DNA of 64,000 nt from Finegoldia magna ATCC 29328 (GTDB taxonomy: Bacteria > Bacillota > Clostridia > Tissierellales > Peptoniphilaceae). Both the position numbers and the translations under genes were made by a program. Each line of letters begins with the position of its first letter. The first letter of the stretch is position 1. The stretch is taken from assembly GCF_000010185.1 (NCBI RefSeq), contig NC_010376.1, forward strand, positions 1,311,501-1,375,500. Reading direction: 5' to 3'. The notes below the pieces were generated by a model. It was not told the DNA's origin and did no database searches. It saw only the letters and a program-made list of their open reading frames with translations. Positions 44,179 through 53,173 of the stretch are shown one piece after another.

Positions 44179-45096
44179 CTACTGTCTAAGGTTAGGGTCA
44201 AGCGCATCTCTCAAACCATCACCTAACAAAGTAAATGAAAGCATTGTTAACCCGATCATTAGAGCTGGGAAAAACAATTGATAAGGATAAAATTGGAATA
44301 CTTGTTGAGCTTGTGAACACATAAGTCCCCAAGAAGTTTCTGGAGGTTGTACACCAAGTCCCAAGTAACTTAAGAAAGCTTCACCAAATATATATCCTGG
44401 AATATCAAATGAAATTGATACAAGTATTACGTTCAAAGTATTTGGAATAAGGTGTTTGATAATGATATCTTTGTTGCTAACACCCAATACACGAGCTGCC
44501 ATGATATAGTCTTGTTCTTTTAATGAAAGAATTTGACCTCTTACAAGTCTCGCAAGACCACACCATCCAGTAATAGTCATGGCTAAGATAAGAGTTCCTA
44601 CACCATTTGAATTTAAAGCCAATCTTAAAATAATTACTAATAAAAGGTAAGGAATAGAAATCAAAATTTCTACAATTCTCATCATTAATGTATCAACTTT
44701 TCCACCAAAGAATGCAGAAGCCGCACCATAAATAGAACCAATTACAGTACCGATAATAGCACCTGCAAGACCTATTATGATGGAAATTCTACCACCTCTC
44801 CAAATTCTTGTGAAGATATCTCTTCCAAGTTCGTCAGTACCGAACCAGAATTTTCCACTTGGTGATAAGTTTACTTCTCCTACTAATTGTTCGTGAGAAT
44901 ATCCTGTTAACATTGGTCCAATGATAACCATTACAATTAAAAATACTAATATAATAAATGCAACTAAAGCTGCTTTGTTTTCTTTAAATCTTCTCCAAGC
45001 GTCAGACCAGTATGTTACTACAGGTCTTGCTATAAACTCAGATGTTCTATCGTCATCTGTAAGTCTTTTAAATTTGCTTTGATCTATTTTTTCCAT
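44179..45096 (-). CDS. oppC: Oligopeptide ABC transporter permease OppC
   Basis: 305 aa inner-membrane permease with about six helices. N-terminal OppC-type leader (VVTYWSDAWRRFKENKAALVAF), extracytoplasmic GTDELGRDIFTRIWRG and the ATPase-coupling EAA loop AARVLGVSNKDIIIKHLIPN near residue 205. Confidence 0.95.
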   Translation of the reverse strand: MEKIDQSKFKRLTDDDRTSEFIARPVVTYWSDAWRRFKENKAALVAFIILVFLIVMVIIGPMLTGYSHEQLVGEVNLSPSGKFWFGTDELGRDIFTRIWRGGRISIIIGLAGAIIGTVIGSIYGAASAFFGGKVDTLMMRIVEILISIPYLLLVIILRLALNSNGVGTLILAMTITGWCGLARLVRGQILSLKEQDYIMAARVLGVSNKDIIIKHLIPNTLNVILVSISFDIPGYIFGEAFLSYLGLGVQPPETSWGLMCSQAQQVFQFYPYQLFFPALMIGLTMLSFTLLGDGLRDALDPNLRQ

Positions 45097-45105
45097 ACTA
45101 ATCCC

Positions 45106-46032
45106 CTAATCTATAATTTTAATTCTTGGATCTGCTATACCATATAAAATATCTACAACTAATTGAGATACTAAGAACAAGAATGCATAGAAAATTGTTG
45201 TACCTATAATCATAGGATAATCTCTGGCAGTTATAGAGTTTACAAAGTAGCTTCCTAAACCTGGTATAGAATACATACTTTCAATAATGAATGATCCTGT
45301 AAAGATACCAACGATTTGTGGAGCTATAATTGTGATGATAGGAAGGATAGCATTTCTAAAAACGTGTTTTCTAATTACATTGAAGCCTGATACACCTTTT
45401 GCTTTTGCAGTAAGTATGTAGTCTTCGTTCAAAACTTCCAATACATTACTTCTCATATATCTAGCATATGTAGCTATAGAGCCAAAGCATAATGCTATTG
45501 AAGGCAAAATTGTATATTTAATCTCGTCTCCATATCCTGAAGTTGGAAACCAGTTTAATTTTACTGCGAAAGCGTATTGTAAAAGAGCCCCCAAAATAAA
45601 TACCGGTATAGTAATACCTAAAATAGCTAATACACTGATAATATAATCTGGCACTTTACCTCTATTTAAAGCCGCAAGAATACCAAAAATAATACCAATA
45701 GTAATACCTATTACCATGGCTTGACCACCGATTCTTCCAGATACTGGAGCAGTTTGAGCTATTGTTGCTTTTACTTCTCTACCTGGATATTTGTATGATG
45801 CACCTAAATCACCGTGCAATGCATTTTTTAAAAATATTGCATATTGTGTTGATACTGGCTTATCCAAACCGTATCTTGCTTTGTAGTTTTTGATTGTTTG
45901 CTCTGGAAGAGTCTTACCCATCGCAGACAATGGATCCCCTTGAATATTATGCATCAAGAAGAATGTTGCTGTTGTGATTACAAATAATGTAAGCAACATA
46001 TACAAGATTCTCTTTATAAGATATTTTAACAT
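45106..46032 (-). CDS. oppB: Oligopeptide ABC transporter permease OppB
   Basis: 308 aa permease. Starts LKYLIKRILYMLLTLFVITTATFF (first helix), GDPLSAM, LDKPVSTQY, and the coupling loop TAKAKGVSGFNVIRKHVFRN near residue 215. ATG 46032 chosen because AGGAGG lies 6 nt upstream; an in-frame start six codons earlier would cover that site. The oppA stop codon lies within this ribosome binding site. Confidence 0.95.
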   Translation of the reverse strand: MLKYLIKRILYMLLTLFVITTATFFLMHNIQGDPLSAMGKTLPEQTIKNYKARYGLDKPVSTQYAIFLKNALHGDLGASYKYPGREVKATIAQTAPVSGRIGGQAMVIGITIGIIFGILAALNRGKVPDYIISVLAILGITIPVFILGALLQYAFAVKLNWFPTSGYGDEIKYTILPSIALCFGSIATYARYMRSNVLEVLNEDYILTAKAKGVSGFNVIRKHVFRNAILPIITIIAPQIVGIFTGSFIIESMYSIPGLGSYFVNSITARDYPMIIGTTIFYAFLFLVSQLVVDILYGIADPRIKIID

Positions 46033-46040
46033 GAGTCCTC

Positions 46041-47618
46041 CTATATACAATTAGTAGTACCAGAAATTATTGGAATAATAACTGTTTCATCAGCTAGGAT
46101 TTGTTCAGCTTTCTTATACAATTCAACTTGTTTCTTTTCGTCTTTTTCTTTGGCAGCGTCTCTGATTAATTTATCATATTCTGGGCTCTTCCATCCAGTT
46201 CTAACTGCGTTAGCACTTGAAGTGAATAGAGACATCATTGCTGATGGGTGGTTGTAGTCAGCAGTCCATGCTAAGTATCCCATTTGGTAATTACCTTTGT
46301 TGATTTTACCAGAAAGGATAGCCCATTCCATCATTTCCAATTTAACTTTAACTCCAAGTTTATTTTGGAAGTTTTGTTGGAAATATTCACCGAATTTCTT
46401 CAAGTCTGGTGAGTTAGTCATAATTAAGCTTACTTCTAATTTAGTTGGATCTGGATCCATTCCTAATTCTTTAAGACCTTCAGATAATAAAGCTTTAGGA
46501 TCGCCTAATTTGTCAGCCATTTCTTTAACAGGGTTACCTGCCATTTCTCTGTATTTCAATTCGTTAATTGTAATAGCTTTTGGTACCCAGAAATAAGCTG
46601 GAGCTGATTTACCTTTAAGAACTGTATTGTTGAAACCTTCTCTGTCTAAAGCGATGTTGAATGCTTGTCTAACTTTCTTGTTCTTAAATAATTTATCTTG
46701 GTGGTTAACTGCAAAGTAGTCAACTGCTGGAATATCAACTTTTTGAGTCTTAGTTCCTTCTCTCTTATCGAACTTAGAAGTCCATTCTGGTTTGTTAGTA
46801 CTTACACTCATTACTTCTCCAGATTGGAAAGCATTCATCATTGTGTTTGTATCAGTGATAACTCTTATGTTAACTTTTTCTAATTTAACTTTGTCTTTGT
46901 TCCAGTAATCTTTGTTCTTTTCAAGAACTAATTTAGAGTTGTGAGTCCATTCAGTTAATTTGAAAGGTCCGCAACCAACGATTGTGTTAGCTTCAGATCC
47001 GAATTGTTCACCGTGTTTTTCAACTATATCTTTTCTTTGTGGGAAACATACTCTGAAAGGAACGATGTTAATGAAGTATTGTGCTGGAGCACCTAATTTA
47101 ATTTCCAAAGTTTTGTCATCAAGAGCTTTAACTCCTAATTTATCCAATGGAGCTTTTCCTTCGTTAACTTCTTGGAAGTTAGCTATATCAGCTAGTAAGA
47201 ATGATGAACCAGAACCAGTCTTAGGGTCTGCAGTTCTCTTAATACCATATTCGAAGTCTTTTGCAGTTAATGGTTGTCCATCTTGCCATTTCAATCCATC
47301 ACGTAATGTGAATGTATAAGTCATGGCATCTTCTGAAACTTTCCATTCTTTAGCTGCTGCTGCTTCTGGTTTCAATGTTAAATCGTCGTTTTGAACTAAT
47401 CTAATAAGTGGTTCATATACGTTATTAACAATTGTATTACCATACATATCGCTACCTTTTTGAGCATCTATAGAGTCTGGGTCAGCGCTTAAGAAAGTAT
47501 TATATACTGTGTTTTCTCCTTTAGCTCCTCCGTCTTTTGATCCTCCATTTCCACATGCTGTACCAGCAACCATTAAGCCGGCTAACATCAAGGCAACAAA
47601 CCTTTTCTTGTTTCTCAT
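46041..47618 (-). CDS. oppA: Oligopeptide-binding lipoprotein OppA
   Basis: 525 aa extracytoplasmic solute-binding protein of the SBP_5 family. Signal peptide with lipobox AGTAC (Cys22), then ADPDSIDAQKGSDMYGNTIVNNVYEPLIRL, and YTFTLRDGLKWQDGQPLTAKDFEYGIKR near residue 95. The C-terminus ends soon after ADETVIIPII, where most OppA proteins have about 25-35 more residues, so the last strand/helix seems lost. First gene of the operon, behind a promoter with a direct repeat. Confidence 0.93.
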   Translation of the reverse strand: MRNKKRFVALMLAGLMVAGTACGNGGSKDGGAKGENTVYNTFLSADPDSIDAQKGSDMYGNTIVNNVYEPLIRLVQNDDLTLKPEAAAAKEWKVSEDAMTYTFTLRDGLKWQDGQPLTAKDFEYGIKRTADPKTGSGSSFLLADIANFQEVNEGKAPLDKLGVKALDDKTLEIKLGAPAQYFINIVPFRVCFPQRKDIVEKHGEQFGSEANTIVGCGPFKLTEWTHNSKLVLEKNKDYWNKDKVKLEKVNIRVITDTNTMMNAFQSGEVMSVSTNKPEWTSKFDKREGTKTQKVDIPAVDYFAVNHQDKLFKNKKVRQAFNIALDREGFNNTVLKGKSAPAYFWVPKAITINELKYREMAGNPVKEMADKLGDPKALLSEGLKELGMDPDPTKLEVSLIMTNSPDLKKFGEYFQQNFQNKLGVKVKLEMMEWAILSGKINKGNYQMGYLAWTADYNHPSAMMSLFTSSANAVRTGWKSPEYDKLIRDAAKEKDEKKQVELYKKAEQILADETVIIPIISGTTNCI

Positions 47619-47724
47619 TTACAATTCCTCCTTAAATATTTTAATCATATGAGAAAATCCGAATTAATCGTGAATACATATTTGAGATTCAATAAGTTCT
47701 AGTCTTCACGCTTTTCGTAATTTC

Positions 47725-47759
47725 ATTATAACATGAATTTATGAAAATGATAACATGAA
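47725..47759 (-). promoter_or_regulatory. opp promoter overlapped by a direct repeat
   Basis: Minus strand TTATCA (47748-47753), 17 nt, TATAAT (47725-47730). The 9-mer taacatgaa occurs at 47729-47737 and 47751-47759, 22 bp apart, one copy at the -10 and one at the -35 box. This looks like an operator for a repressor. About 110 nt of leader lies before oppA. Confidence 0.5.
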
Positions 47760-48121
47760 GAACGTTTTTTTCAAATATTTTAATATTAAATTGTTATTTT
47801 ATTATCGTGTTCTGTTTTTTTATAAAATGTTTCGTTTTATTTTTCTTTTGTGTAATTGAAATATTTTTGTAATATTCTGTATTTTATTGAGATATTGTTT
47901 TCATAAAATTATCATTTGATATTTATTATCATATCTGTTCTGAGTGAAATATTTTAACATTTTTTTCTAATATTTTTGTGTTTTTGTGTGAAATATTTAT
48001 TTAATGGAATTATGTACATAAAAAATGAGATATTTTAGGAATTTATAGTGTCAAAGCATTTAGTGAATTTTTCTAAATCATTGTAACTTATTTGTAATAT
48101 TTTTTTATTTTTTAATCCCAT

Positions 48122-48149
48122 TAAAAAATACGACCTTTTTATGGTCGCA
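48122..48149 (-). terminator. Terminator after threonine aldolase gene
   Basis: Stem tgcgacc / ggtcgta with a T6 tail on the minus strand. Confidence 0.82.
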
Positions 48150-48152
48150 TTT

Positions 48153-49169
48153 TTATAAATCTTTTATCAATTCATCTACCATGTGCTCTTCGGTAGACCA
48201 AGATGTACAAATTCTTATATTGATATAATCATCTGTTTTGTAGTTTTCGCAAAAATTATATTTATGTTTTAATCTGTGATATCTTTCATAATCCATGTTT
48301 ACGAATATCGTATTGGTGGTTGATTGTGTAGCTAATTCATAATTTTGTTCTTGTAGTCTGTGTCTAATTCTGTCAGCTTGCTCATCAGCTTTTTCTGCTA
48401 ATTTGAATATCAAATCGTCAGTGAATAATTCTCTAAATTGAATTCCTAAAAATCTGGATTTGGCAATTAACATTCCCGAACCTTTTATGTAATTTTTGAA
48501 ATGAAGTTTGAATTCATCATTGTTTAATATCAACGCTTCTCCAAACATCGCACCACATTTTGTTCCACCAACATATGTCGCATCTACTATATCGCAGATT
48601 TCTTTTAGTGTTAAATCGTTGTTCTTTGCAGCAAGAGCATACGCAAGTCTTGCACCATCCATAAATAAATACAATCCATGTTTGTCACAAACTTTTCTGA
48701 TTTCCATAAGTCTTTCTTTAGTATAAATTGTTCCAGACTCCGATGAATTGGTTATGTAAACCATTTTAGGAATTGGTTTATGGAAATACGCTGGATCATT
48801 CATTCTTTCTGAGACAAACTTATCTATTACTTCTGGAATTAATAATCCATCTTCATCTTCTACTATTTCTATTTTATGACCAATATCTTCAATAGCGCCA
48901 GTTTCTAATGTGTTTATGTGTGCATTGTCACATGCAATAACGCTTTCAAACGGTCTTAAAGATGTTTTGATTAAAAGTTTATTGCAAGCTGTAGAACCGT
49001 GCAAGAAGTAAACATCTTGATCCGAAATTTTCCTTTTTATGAGTTCTTTTGCTTGATGAGTGTATTCATCGTTGCAATATCCTTGTTGTTGTACCATGTT
49101 GGTTTCTTCAAGTGCTTTTATAATGTTTGGATGAACTCCTTCAAGATAATCGCAGTTAAAATTATACAT
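48153..49169 (-). CDS. Low-specificity threonine aldolase / beta-eliminating lyase family enzyme
   Basis: 338 aa PLP enzyme. Family features: NFNCDYLEGVHPNIIKAL start, LHGSTACNKLLIKT, HINTLETGAIED near residue 85, DGARLAYALAA near 170, and PLP lysine in TYVGGTKCGAMFGEA near 205. Likely cleaves threonine to glycine and acetaldehyde. ATG 49169 chosen because GAGGAG precedes it; the extra seven codons upstream contain that site. Monocistronic. The iron alcohol dehydrogenase at the right end could use acetaldehyde, but that is only a thought from content. Confidence 0.88.
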   Translation of the reverse strand: MYNFNCDYLEGVHPNIIKALEETNMVQQQGYCNDEYTHQAKELIKRKISDQDVYFLHGSTACNKLLIKTSLRPFESVIACDNAHINTLETGAIEDIGHKIEIVEDEDGLLIPEVIDKFVSERMNDPAYFHKPIPKMVYITNSSESGTIYTKERLMEIRKVCDKHGLYLFMDGARLAYALAAKNNDLTLKEICDIVDATYVGGTKCGAMFGEALILNNDEFKLHFKNYIKGSGMLIAKSRFLGIQFRELFTDDLIFKLAEKADEQADRIRHRLQEQNYELATQSTTNTIFVNMDYERYHRLKHKYNFCENYKTDDYINIRICTSWSTEEHMVDELIKDL

Positions 49170-49257
49170 AATTTTCTCCTCAATTGACAATAATTAATTT
49201 GTTAAAATACAGATTTATTATAACACTAGATAAAATTTTGTAAAGAATATTATTCAA

Positions 49258-51018
49258 TTATTTTGTGTACAAACATTTGATTTGATAAGTCATTTTTTGT
49301 CCACTATCATAAAAACTATCCACTCTTTCAAGTATAGTTTTATATTTAGTTTCGCCAATCACACCTTCATCTACAATGGATAAATCAGGATTTTCCGTGT
49401 CAATATCGGGACCTTGTTCATTCCAGAAATCTTCTAATTTGTTTCTAAATTTTTCGATATTTAGTTTACCTATTTTTTTGCCTTTGTATTGTATAACAAT
49501 TACGTTTGATTTTTTAGAAAACGTAACTTCTGGATTTCCAGTGTTATTTATGCTTTGATTAGTAAAATCGTATTCGAATACTATGTTTTCTAGAAGTCTA
49601 TCGTATCCTGTTGTATCAATTTCTAATTTATTGTTTGCATAAAATCTATTTTTACCATACAAAGATTCAAATTCATCGCCTCTAAACCCAAATACTCTTT
49701 TCATATTTATTTCCGAAGTTGTGAATTTTTCATCCAAAAAAGCCAATTCTTTTGCTGAGTGTTTTCTTGTAAAATAGTCAAGCTTATCTTTTATTTCTTT
49801 TATTTTAGCTGGATTTATATTTTTTTGTGGTTTTATTTCGCCATTTACAAGAAGATTTTCTTCAATTAACATTTTTTCCAATCGGTTTTTTTGATCAATT
49901 TTACTTATATTGTACGCAGAAACTGGTCCAACTGATGATATCAAAGTTAATATCAACAGAGTTGTAGGTATTGTGATGTATGTTTTTTTGTTGAAAAACA
50001 AATAGTAAATCATCGATATTACGATAAATACTCCGCCAATCACTACCATATATCTTCCTTCTGTTATTCCGTAATACGATATTCTAATACCTATTGAGTA
50101 GAACATCATACCCGAAAGTATCAACAATATTAAAGGTTGAACTTTATCGTAGATTTTTATAAATTTGTCTTCTACTGTCTTTGATACAAACAAAACCACA
50201 ACTGAAAGCAATCCATACCACAAAATTAGATTTGTGATTATATTATTAGGAATTGTCTTTAATACTACGACTTTTATTATATAAAGAAGCAAAATCGATC
50301 CGTATATCAAAAATAATGGAGCAATTATTCTCGTAAATAAAAACTTGAAAGGCGTAAGCCATTTTATTTTCAAATTTTCTTCGCAATATTTTAACGGGAA
50401 CTTGGATAAAATTATAGTTGCGTTTAGTAAAAGGAATATTACTACTGCACATGTAACTATTAAATTGCTAAGATTAAAATTTAGTTTGAATAATTCTTTT
50501 GTAGTGTATAAAATCGCAACAATTCCAACGAAAATCGTTACACAATAAATTAACGATTCTATTATTGCCAAAATAATTTTGACCGCATAATCAGCGTAAT
50601 CAATTTCTGTGTTGAAATGGCCTGCTACAAACATTCCAATGAACAAAGCAAAAAACAATCCCATTTGTGTGATTTGGTTTTTAAGATAAAGTGATTTGTC
50701 CACTTTTATTATTAGAAAATAGCACAATAATCCCATAATTACAGATACTATTGCATACACCAAAGCTTTTTGGCCATTGGTAATTTCTATGTTTTTATCC
50801 GTAATAATAAGTTTTACAATCATGTAGCTCATGGCAAAATACAATGACGAGATAATCAAATCTACAATCAAGGTGCTGTTCAATACATTAAATTCGATTT
50901 TCCATATTTCCATAATTGAAAATATTGTAGCGATAAATATAGCAAATAGTACCATAGGATAAATTTTAATTGTTTTTACTAAAGTCTGTAATTTTGATTT
51001 CAAAATTTCTAGTTTCAT
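49258..51018 (-). CDS. DUF4153-family polytopic membrane protein
   Basis: 586 aa. About 11-12 membrane helices in residues 15-380, then a soluble extracytoplasmic C-terminal region of about 200 residues (ISKIDQKNRLEKMLIEENLLVNG onward). The layout agrees with the DUF4153 membrane family; function unknown. Terminus FDYTR-type features do not suggest an enzyme. Monocistronic or first of an unclear unit. Confidence 0.75.
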   Translation of the reverse strand: MKLEILKSKLQTLVKTIKIYPMVLFAIFIATIFSIMEIWKIEFNVLNSTLIVDLIISSLYFAMSYMIVKLIITDKNIEITNGQKALVYAIVSVIMGLLCYFLIIKVDKSLYLKNQITQMGLFFALFIGMFVAGHFNTEIDYADYAVKIILAIIESLIYCVTIFVGIVAILYTTKELFKLNFNLSNLIVTCAVVIFLLLNATIILSKFPLKYCEENLKIKWLTPFKFLFTRIIAPLFLIYGSILLLYIIKVVVLKTIPNNIITNLILWYGLLSVVVLFVSKTVEDKFIKIYDKVQPLILLILSGMMFYSIGIRISYYGITEGRYMVVIGGVFIVISMIYYLFFNKKTYITIPTTLLILTLISSVGPVSAYNISKIDQKNRLEKMLIEENLLVNGEIKPQKNINPAKIKEIKDKLDYFTRKHSAKELAFLDEKFTTSEINMKRVFGFRGDEFESLYGKNRFYANNKLEIDTTGYDRLLENIVFEYDFTNQSINNTGNPEVTFSKKSNVIVIQYKGKKIGKLNIEKFRNKLEDFWNEQGPDIDTENPDLSIVDEGVIGETKYKTILERVDSFYDSGQKMTYQIKCLYTK

Positions 51019-51112
51019 AATTTCCTCCCGCTTTTCTTTATTATATCACTATAAATATTAGAAAAACGGCTAGAAATTATTTGTTGCAATTTCGTAAACA
51101 TTTCTTTATATT

Positions 51113-51580
51113 TCACAGATTTTTCGTTGATTTTTCTATATCCAATAAGAACTTTTTCTTATCTATACCAAATTTGTATCCAGTAAGCTTATTATTTTTG
51201 CCTATCACTCTGTGACAAGGTACCAAAATCATCAAATCATTTGATCCAATAGCTTTTCCAACTGCCCTAGCAGATGTTTTTGTGTTGTAAATTTTTTCGT
51301 ATTTTTCTTTGATGTCAGTGTATGTTGCAGTTGTACCATAAGGAATCTCGTACACAAGCATCAATATTTTGGTTGCATAATCAGATTTTTCGATACGAAA
51401 ATTTTCAAATTTTCCAATAATTTCCCCCGAAAAATAATCGTCCAAATACGATATGCATTTTTCGATTATTTCATCCGTACCTTCTTCTACGAAAAAATCT
51501 ACGAATTCACATTTTATTATATTTTTTCCATCACTTTGGATGAGGATATTGCCTAATTTTGATTTATAAATTTTTCTCAT
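51113..51580 (-). CDS. ogt: Methylated-DNA--protein-cysteine methyltransferase
   Basis: 155 aa suicide repair protein removing O6-alkyl groups from guanine. Acceptor Cys in ILVPCHRVIGKNNKLTGY near residue 123, DNA-recognition helix SARAVGKAIGSND just before. The ATG 51580 follows directly on a T7 run of a terminator (51581-51606) and has no ribosome binding site at normal spacing, so expression may be low or start elsewhere. Confidence 0.93.
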   Translation of the reverse strand: MRKIYKSKLGNILIQSDGKNIIKCEFVDFFVEEGTDEIIEKCISYLDDYFSGEIIGKFENFRIEKSDYATKILMLVYEIPYGTTATYTDIKEKYEKIYNTKTSARAVGKAIGSNDLMILVPCHRVIGKNNKLTGYKFGIDKKKFLLDIEKSTKNL

Positions 51581-51606
51581 AAAAAAAGCCCGGATTGCTC
51601 CGAGCT
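51581..51606 (-). terminator. Terminator abutting the ogt start codon
   Basis: Minus strand stem AGCTCGGA / TCCGGGCT, loop GCAA, then T7 directly before the ogt ATG. It ends the upstream permease unit. Confidence 0.85.
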
Positions 51607-51613
51607 ATCTCCT

Positions 51614-52312
51614 TTATTTTACATTTAATCCTTTTATGAAGTTCGTAAATAATACCGATAAAATAATTGCTACGACTCCAGCTCCCAAATAGACAAACAT
51701 ATTAAGTCCACTAAATAATTTGAATGCTGATATTAAATATTCTGAGAAGAACACATTCACAGCGATAATAATCGCAGTAAATAATATGAATATCTTCACA
51801 GCTCCAAGTTTATATGCTAAGAAAATCAGTGAATTGAATGCAAGGCTACATATAGTTGTAATCACAAAAACTTTCGGCATGTATGACAACAATGAACCTT
51901 TTGTGAACACTCCTATCTTATCGTAATAAATTTCGATTTGTCTAGCATGTAAATATCCTGACATTATTCTAGTCAAATAAACTATTCCTATTATAATTCC
52001 AAAAACCAACACAATGTTGAAAATTCTTTCAAATATCGTCGCTTTTTTAATTTGTTTTCTGTGATATGATGATTCGATGTTCATTCCAAAATCTTGGAAA
52101 TAATCTTTGCTTGCTACTAACAAAAAATAGAAAGTGTTGAACAAAAACATCGCAACTACGTATGTGAATAGTGGAAGTTTCCCGAAATCGAATTTCCATA
52201 TTTTAAAATAGGAAAGTCCGCCTATAATTGCAAGTATAACAACAGATACCAGAAGGGTATAAAACGCGTACGACAAACTAGTCGACAACTTCTGTTTTAA
52301 CAGTCTTTTCAT
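51614..52312 (-). CDS. ABC-2-like six-helix membrane protein
   Basis: 232 aa with about six membrane helices (residues 17-37, 50-72, 105-125, 150-170, 180-197, 205-226). No catalytic motif. ATG 52312 chosen because GAGGAGGG precedes it; it overlaps the upstream ATPase-like gene by 35 bp, so they are translationally coupled. The pairing suggests a permease of a two-gene ABC-2 type (YtrBC-like) system. Family assignment is from topology and context. Confidence 0.7.
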   Translation of the reverse strand: MKRLLKQKLSTSLSYAFYTLLVSVVILAIIGGLSYFKIWKFDFGKLPLFTYVVAMFLFNTFYFLLVASKDYFQDFGMNIESSYHRKQIKKATIFERIFNIVLVFGIIIGIVYLTRIMSGYLHARQIEIYYDKIGVFTKGSLLSYMPKVFVITTICSLAFNSLIFLAYKLGAVKIFILFTAIIIAVNVFFSEYLISAFKLFSGLNMFVYLGAGVVAIILSVLFTNFIKGLNVK

Positions 52313-53165
52313 AATTTCCCTCCTCAATCATTGTTATTAATTCATCTAATGGTAATTGTTTGATTACACATCCATTATTTTCAAGTAAAATTCGTTCATC
52401 CTCGTTAATATCATCGAACATTTTAATTTCATCTTCTAATCCATCCGAAGTTCTCGTCAAAATCCTCTTGTAATTCATAGCAGTTATAATTTCCTTTGGT
52501 CCACGAACCACATTCGCTTTTGTAAGAATGTTGTGTTTAGAATCTTTGAATTTAATTCTTCCATTTTGCATTAACACCAAATAATCAAAGAATACTTCTT
52601 CCACAATTGGAGCCGAAATCAAAATCGTATTTCTGATTAATTCTTGGCGTTTTTTCATTATATCTATGAATTCCAAAGAAAGTTTCCTGTCTGCTATTTC
52701 AAAATTTTTCAACAACACAACTTTTTTGTTCGTAGCAAGTGCCGCAGTCATAAGAACTATGTTGCAATAATCTTCCTTCAAGTCCTCTAATCTTGCAAAT
52801 TCATCAATCGCAAATCCTTTAAGAACAGAATCCACAAATTCTTCATCAAAATAAGGGCTCAACTTCTTCTTTAATTTAAGATACTTCTTCACCTTCATAG
52901 AAGAATTGTAATCTTGTAAAAATGTTGAAAATTCAACTTCATTAGTTAGCTTTGGATTCTTTAGTACGTTTTCTTTTTCTTCAAAGCCGTACAAAAACTC
53001 CCCATTGTATTTAGTTGTAAAAGAACCTAAAATATCGAACAACTCATCAATATTTTTGTCGTGACCTGTAAACAAATATATGTAACCTTCTTCTATTTCA
53101 AGGCTACAATCCAAGTCAATCTTCTTGAATCTTCTTTTTTTGTTTATGTTATCTATCGTATACAT
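52278..53165 (-). CDS. Degenerate ABC ATPase-like protein lacking nucleotide-binding motifs
   Basis: 295 aa with the length and strand/helix order of a YtrB-type ABC ATPase. Every catalytic motif is altered: Walker A is FTGHDKNIDELF (32-43; no GxxxxGKS/T), the LSGGQ signature reads LEDLKEDYC (126-134), Walker B LLLDEP reads VVLLKNFEIAD (149-159; no Asp-Glu), and the H-loop His is replaced in ISAPIVEEV (183-191). Structural echoes (DELFDILGSFTTKYNGEFLYG; VLMQNGRIKF) remain. An uninterrupted frame and coupling to an intact membrane partner indicate an expressed pseudo-ATPase rather than a decaying gene. Confidence 0.75.
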   Translation of the reverse strand: MYTIDNINKKRRFKKIDLDCSLEIEEGYIYLFTGHDKNIDELFDILGSFTTKYNGEFLYGFEEKENVLKNPKLTNEVEFSTFLQDYNSSMKVKKYLKLKKKLSPYFDEEFVDSVLKGFAIDEFARLEDLKEDYCNIVLMTAALATNKKVVLLKNFEIADRKLSLEFIDIMKKRQELIRNTILISAPIVEEVFFDYLVLMQNGRIKFKDSKHNILTKANVVRGPKEIITAMNYKRILTRTSDGLEDEIKMFDDINEDERILLENNGCVIKQLPLDELITMIEEGNYEKTVKTEVVD

Positions 53166-53173
53166 AAAATCTC

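Larger units (their letters stand above)
47619..48152. other. 534-bp AT-rich intergenic region upstream of oppA
   Basis: No coding sequence is supported. It contains the opp promoter and direct repeat (47725-47759), three exact copies of tgaaatattt (47857, 47945, 47989), and the threonine aldolase terminator (48122-48149). The rest is very AT-rich with no structure I can assign. Confidence 0.6.

Noticed and set aside
47760-48110. Possible CRISPR-like or repeat array in the opp upstream region
   Set aside because: Only short 10-mers recur, without regular spacers or conserved repeats of adequate length.
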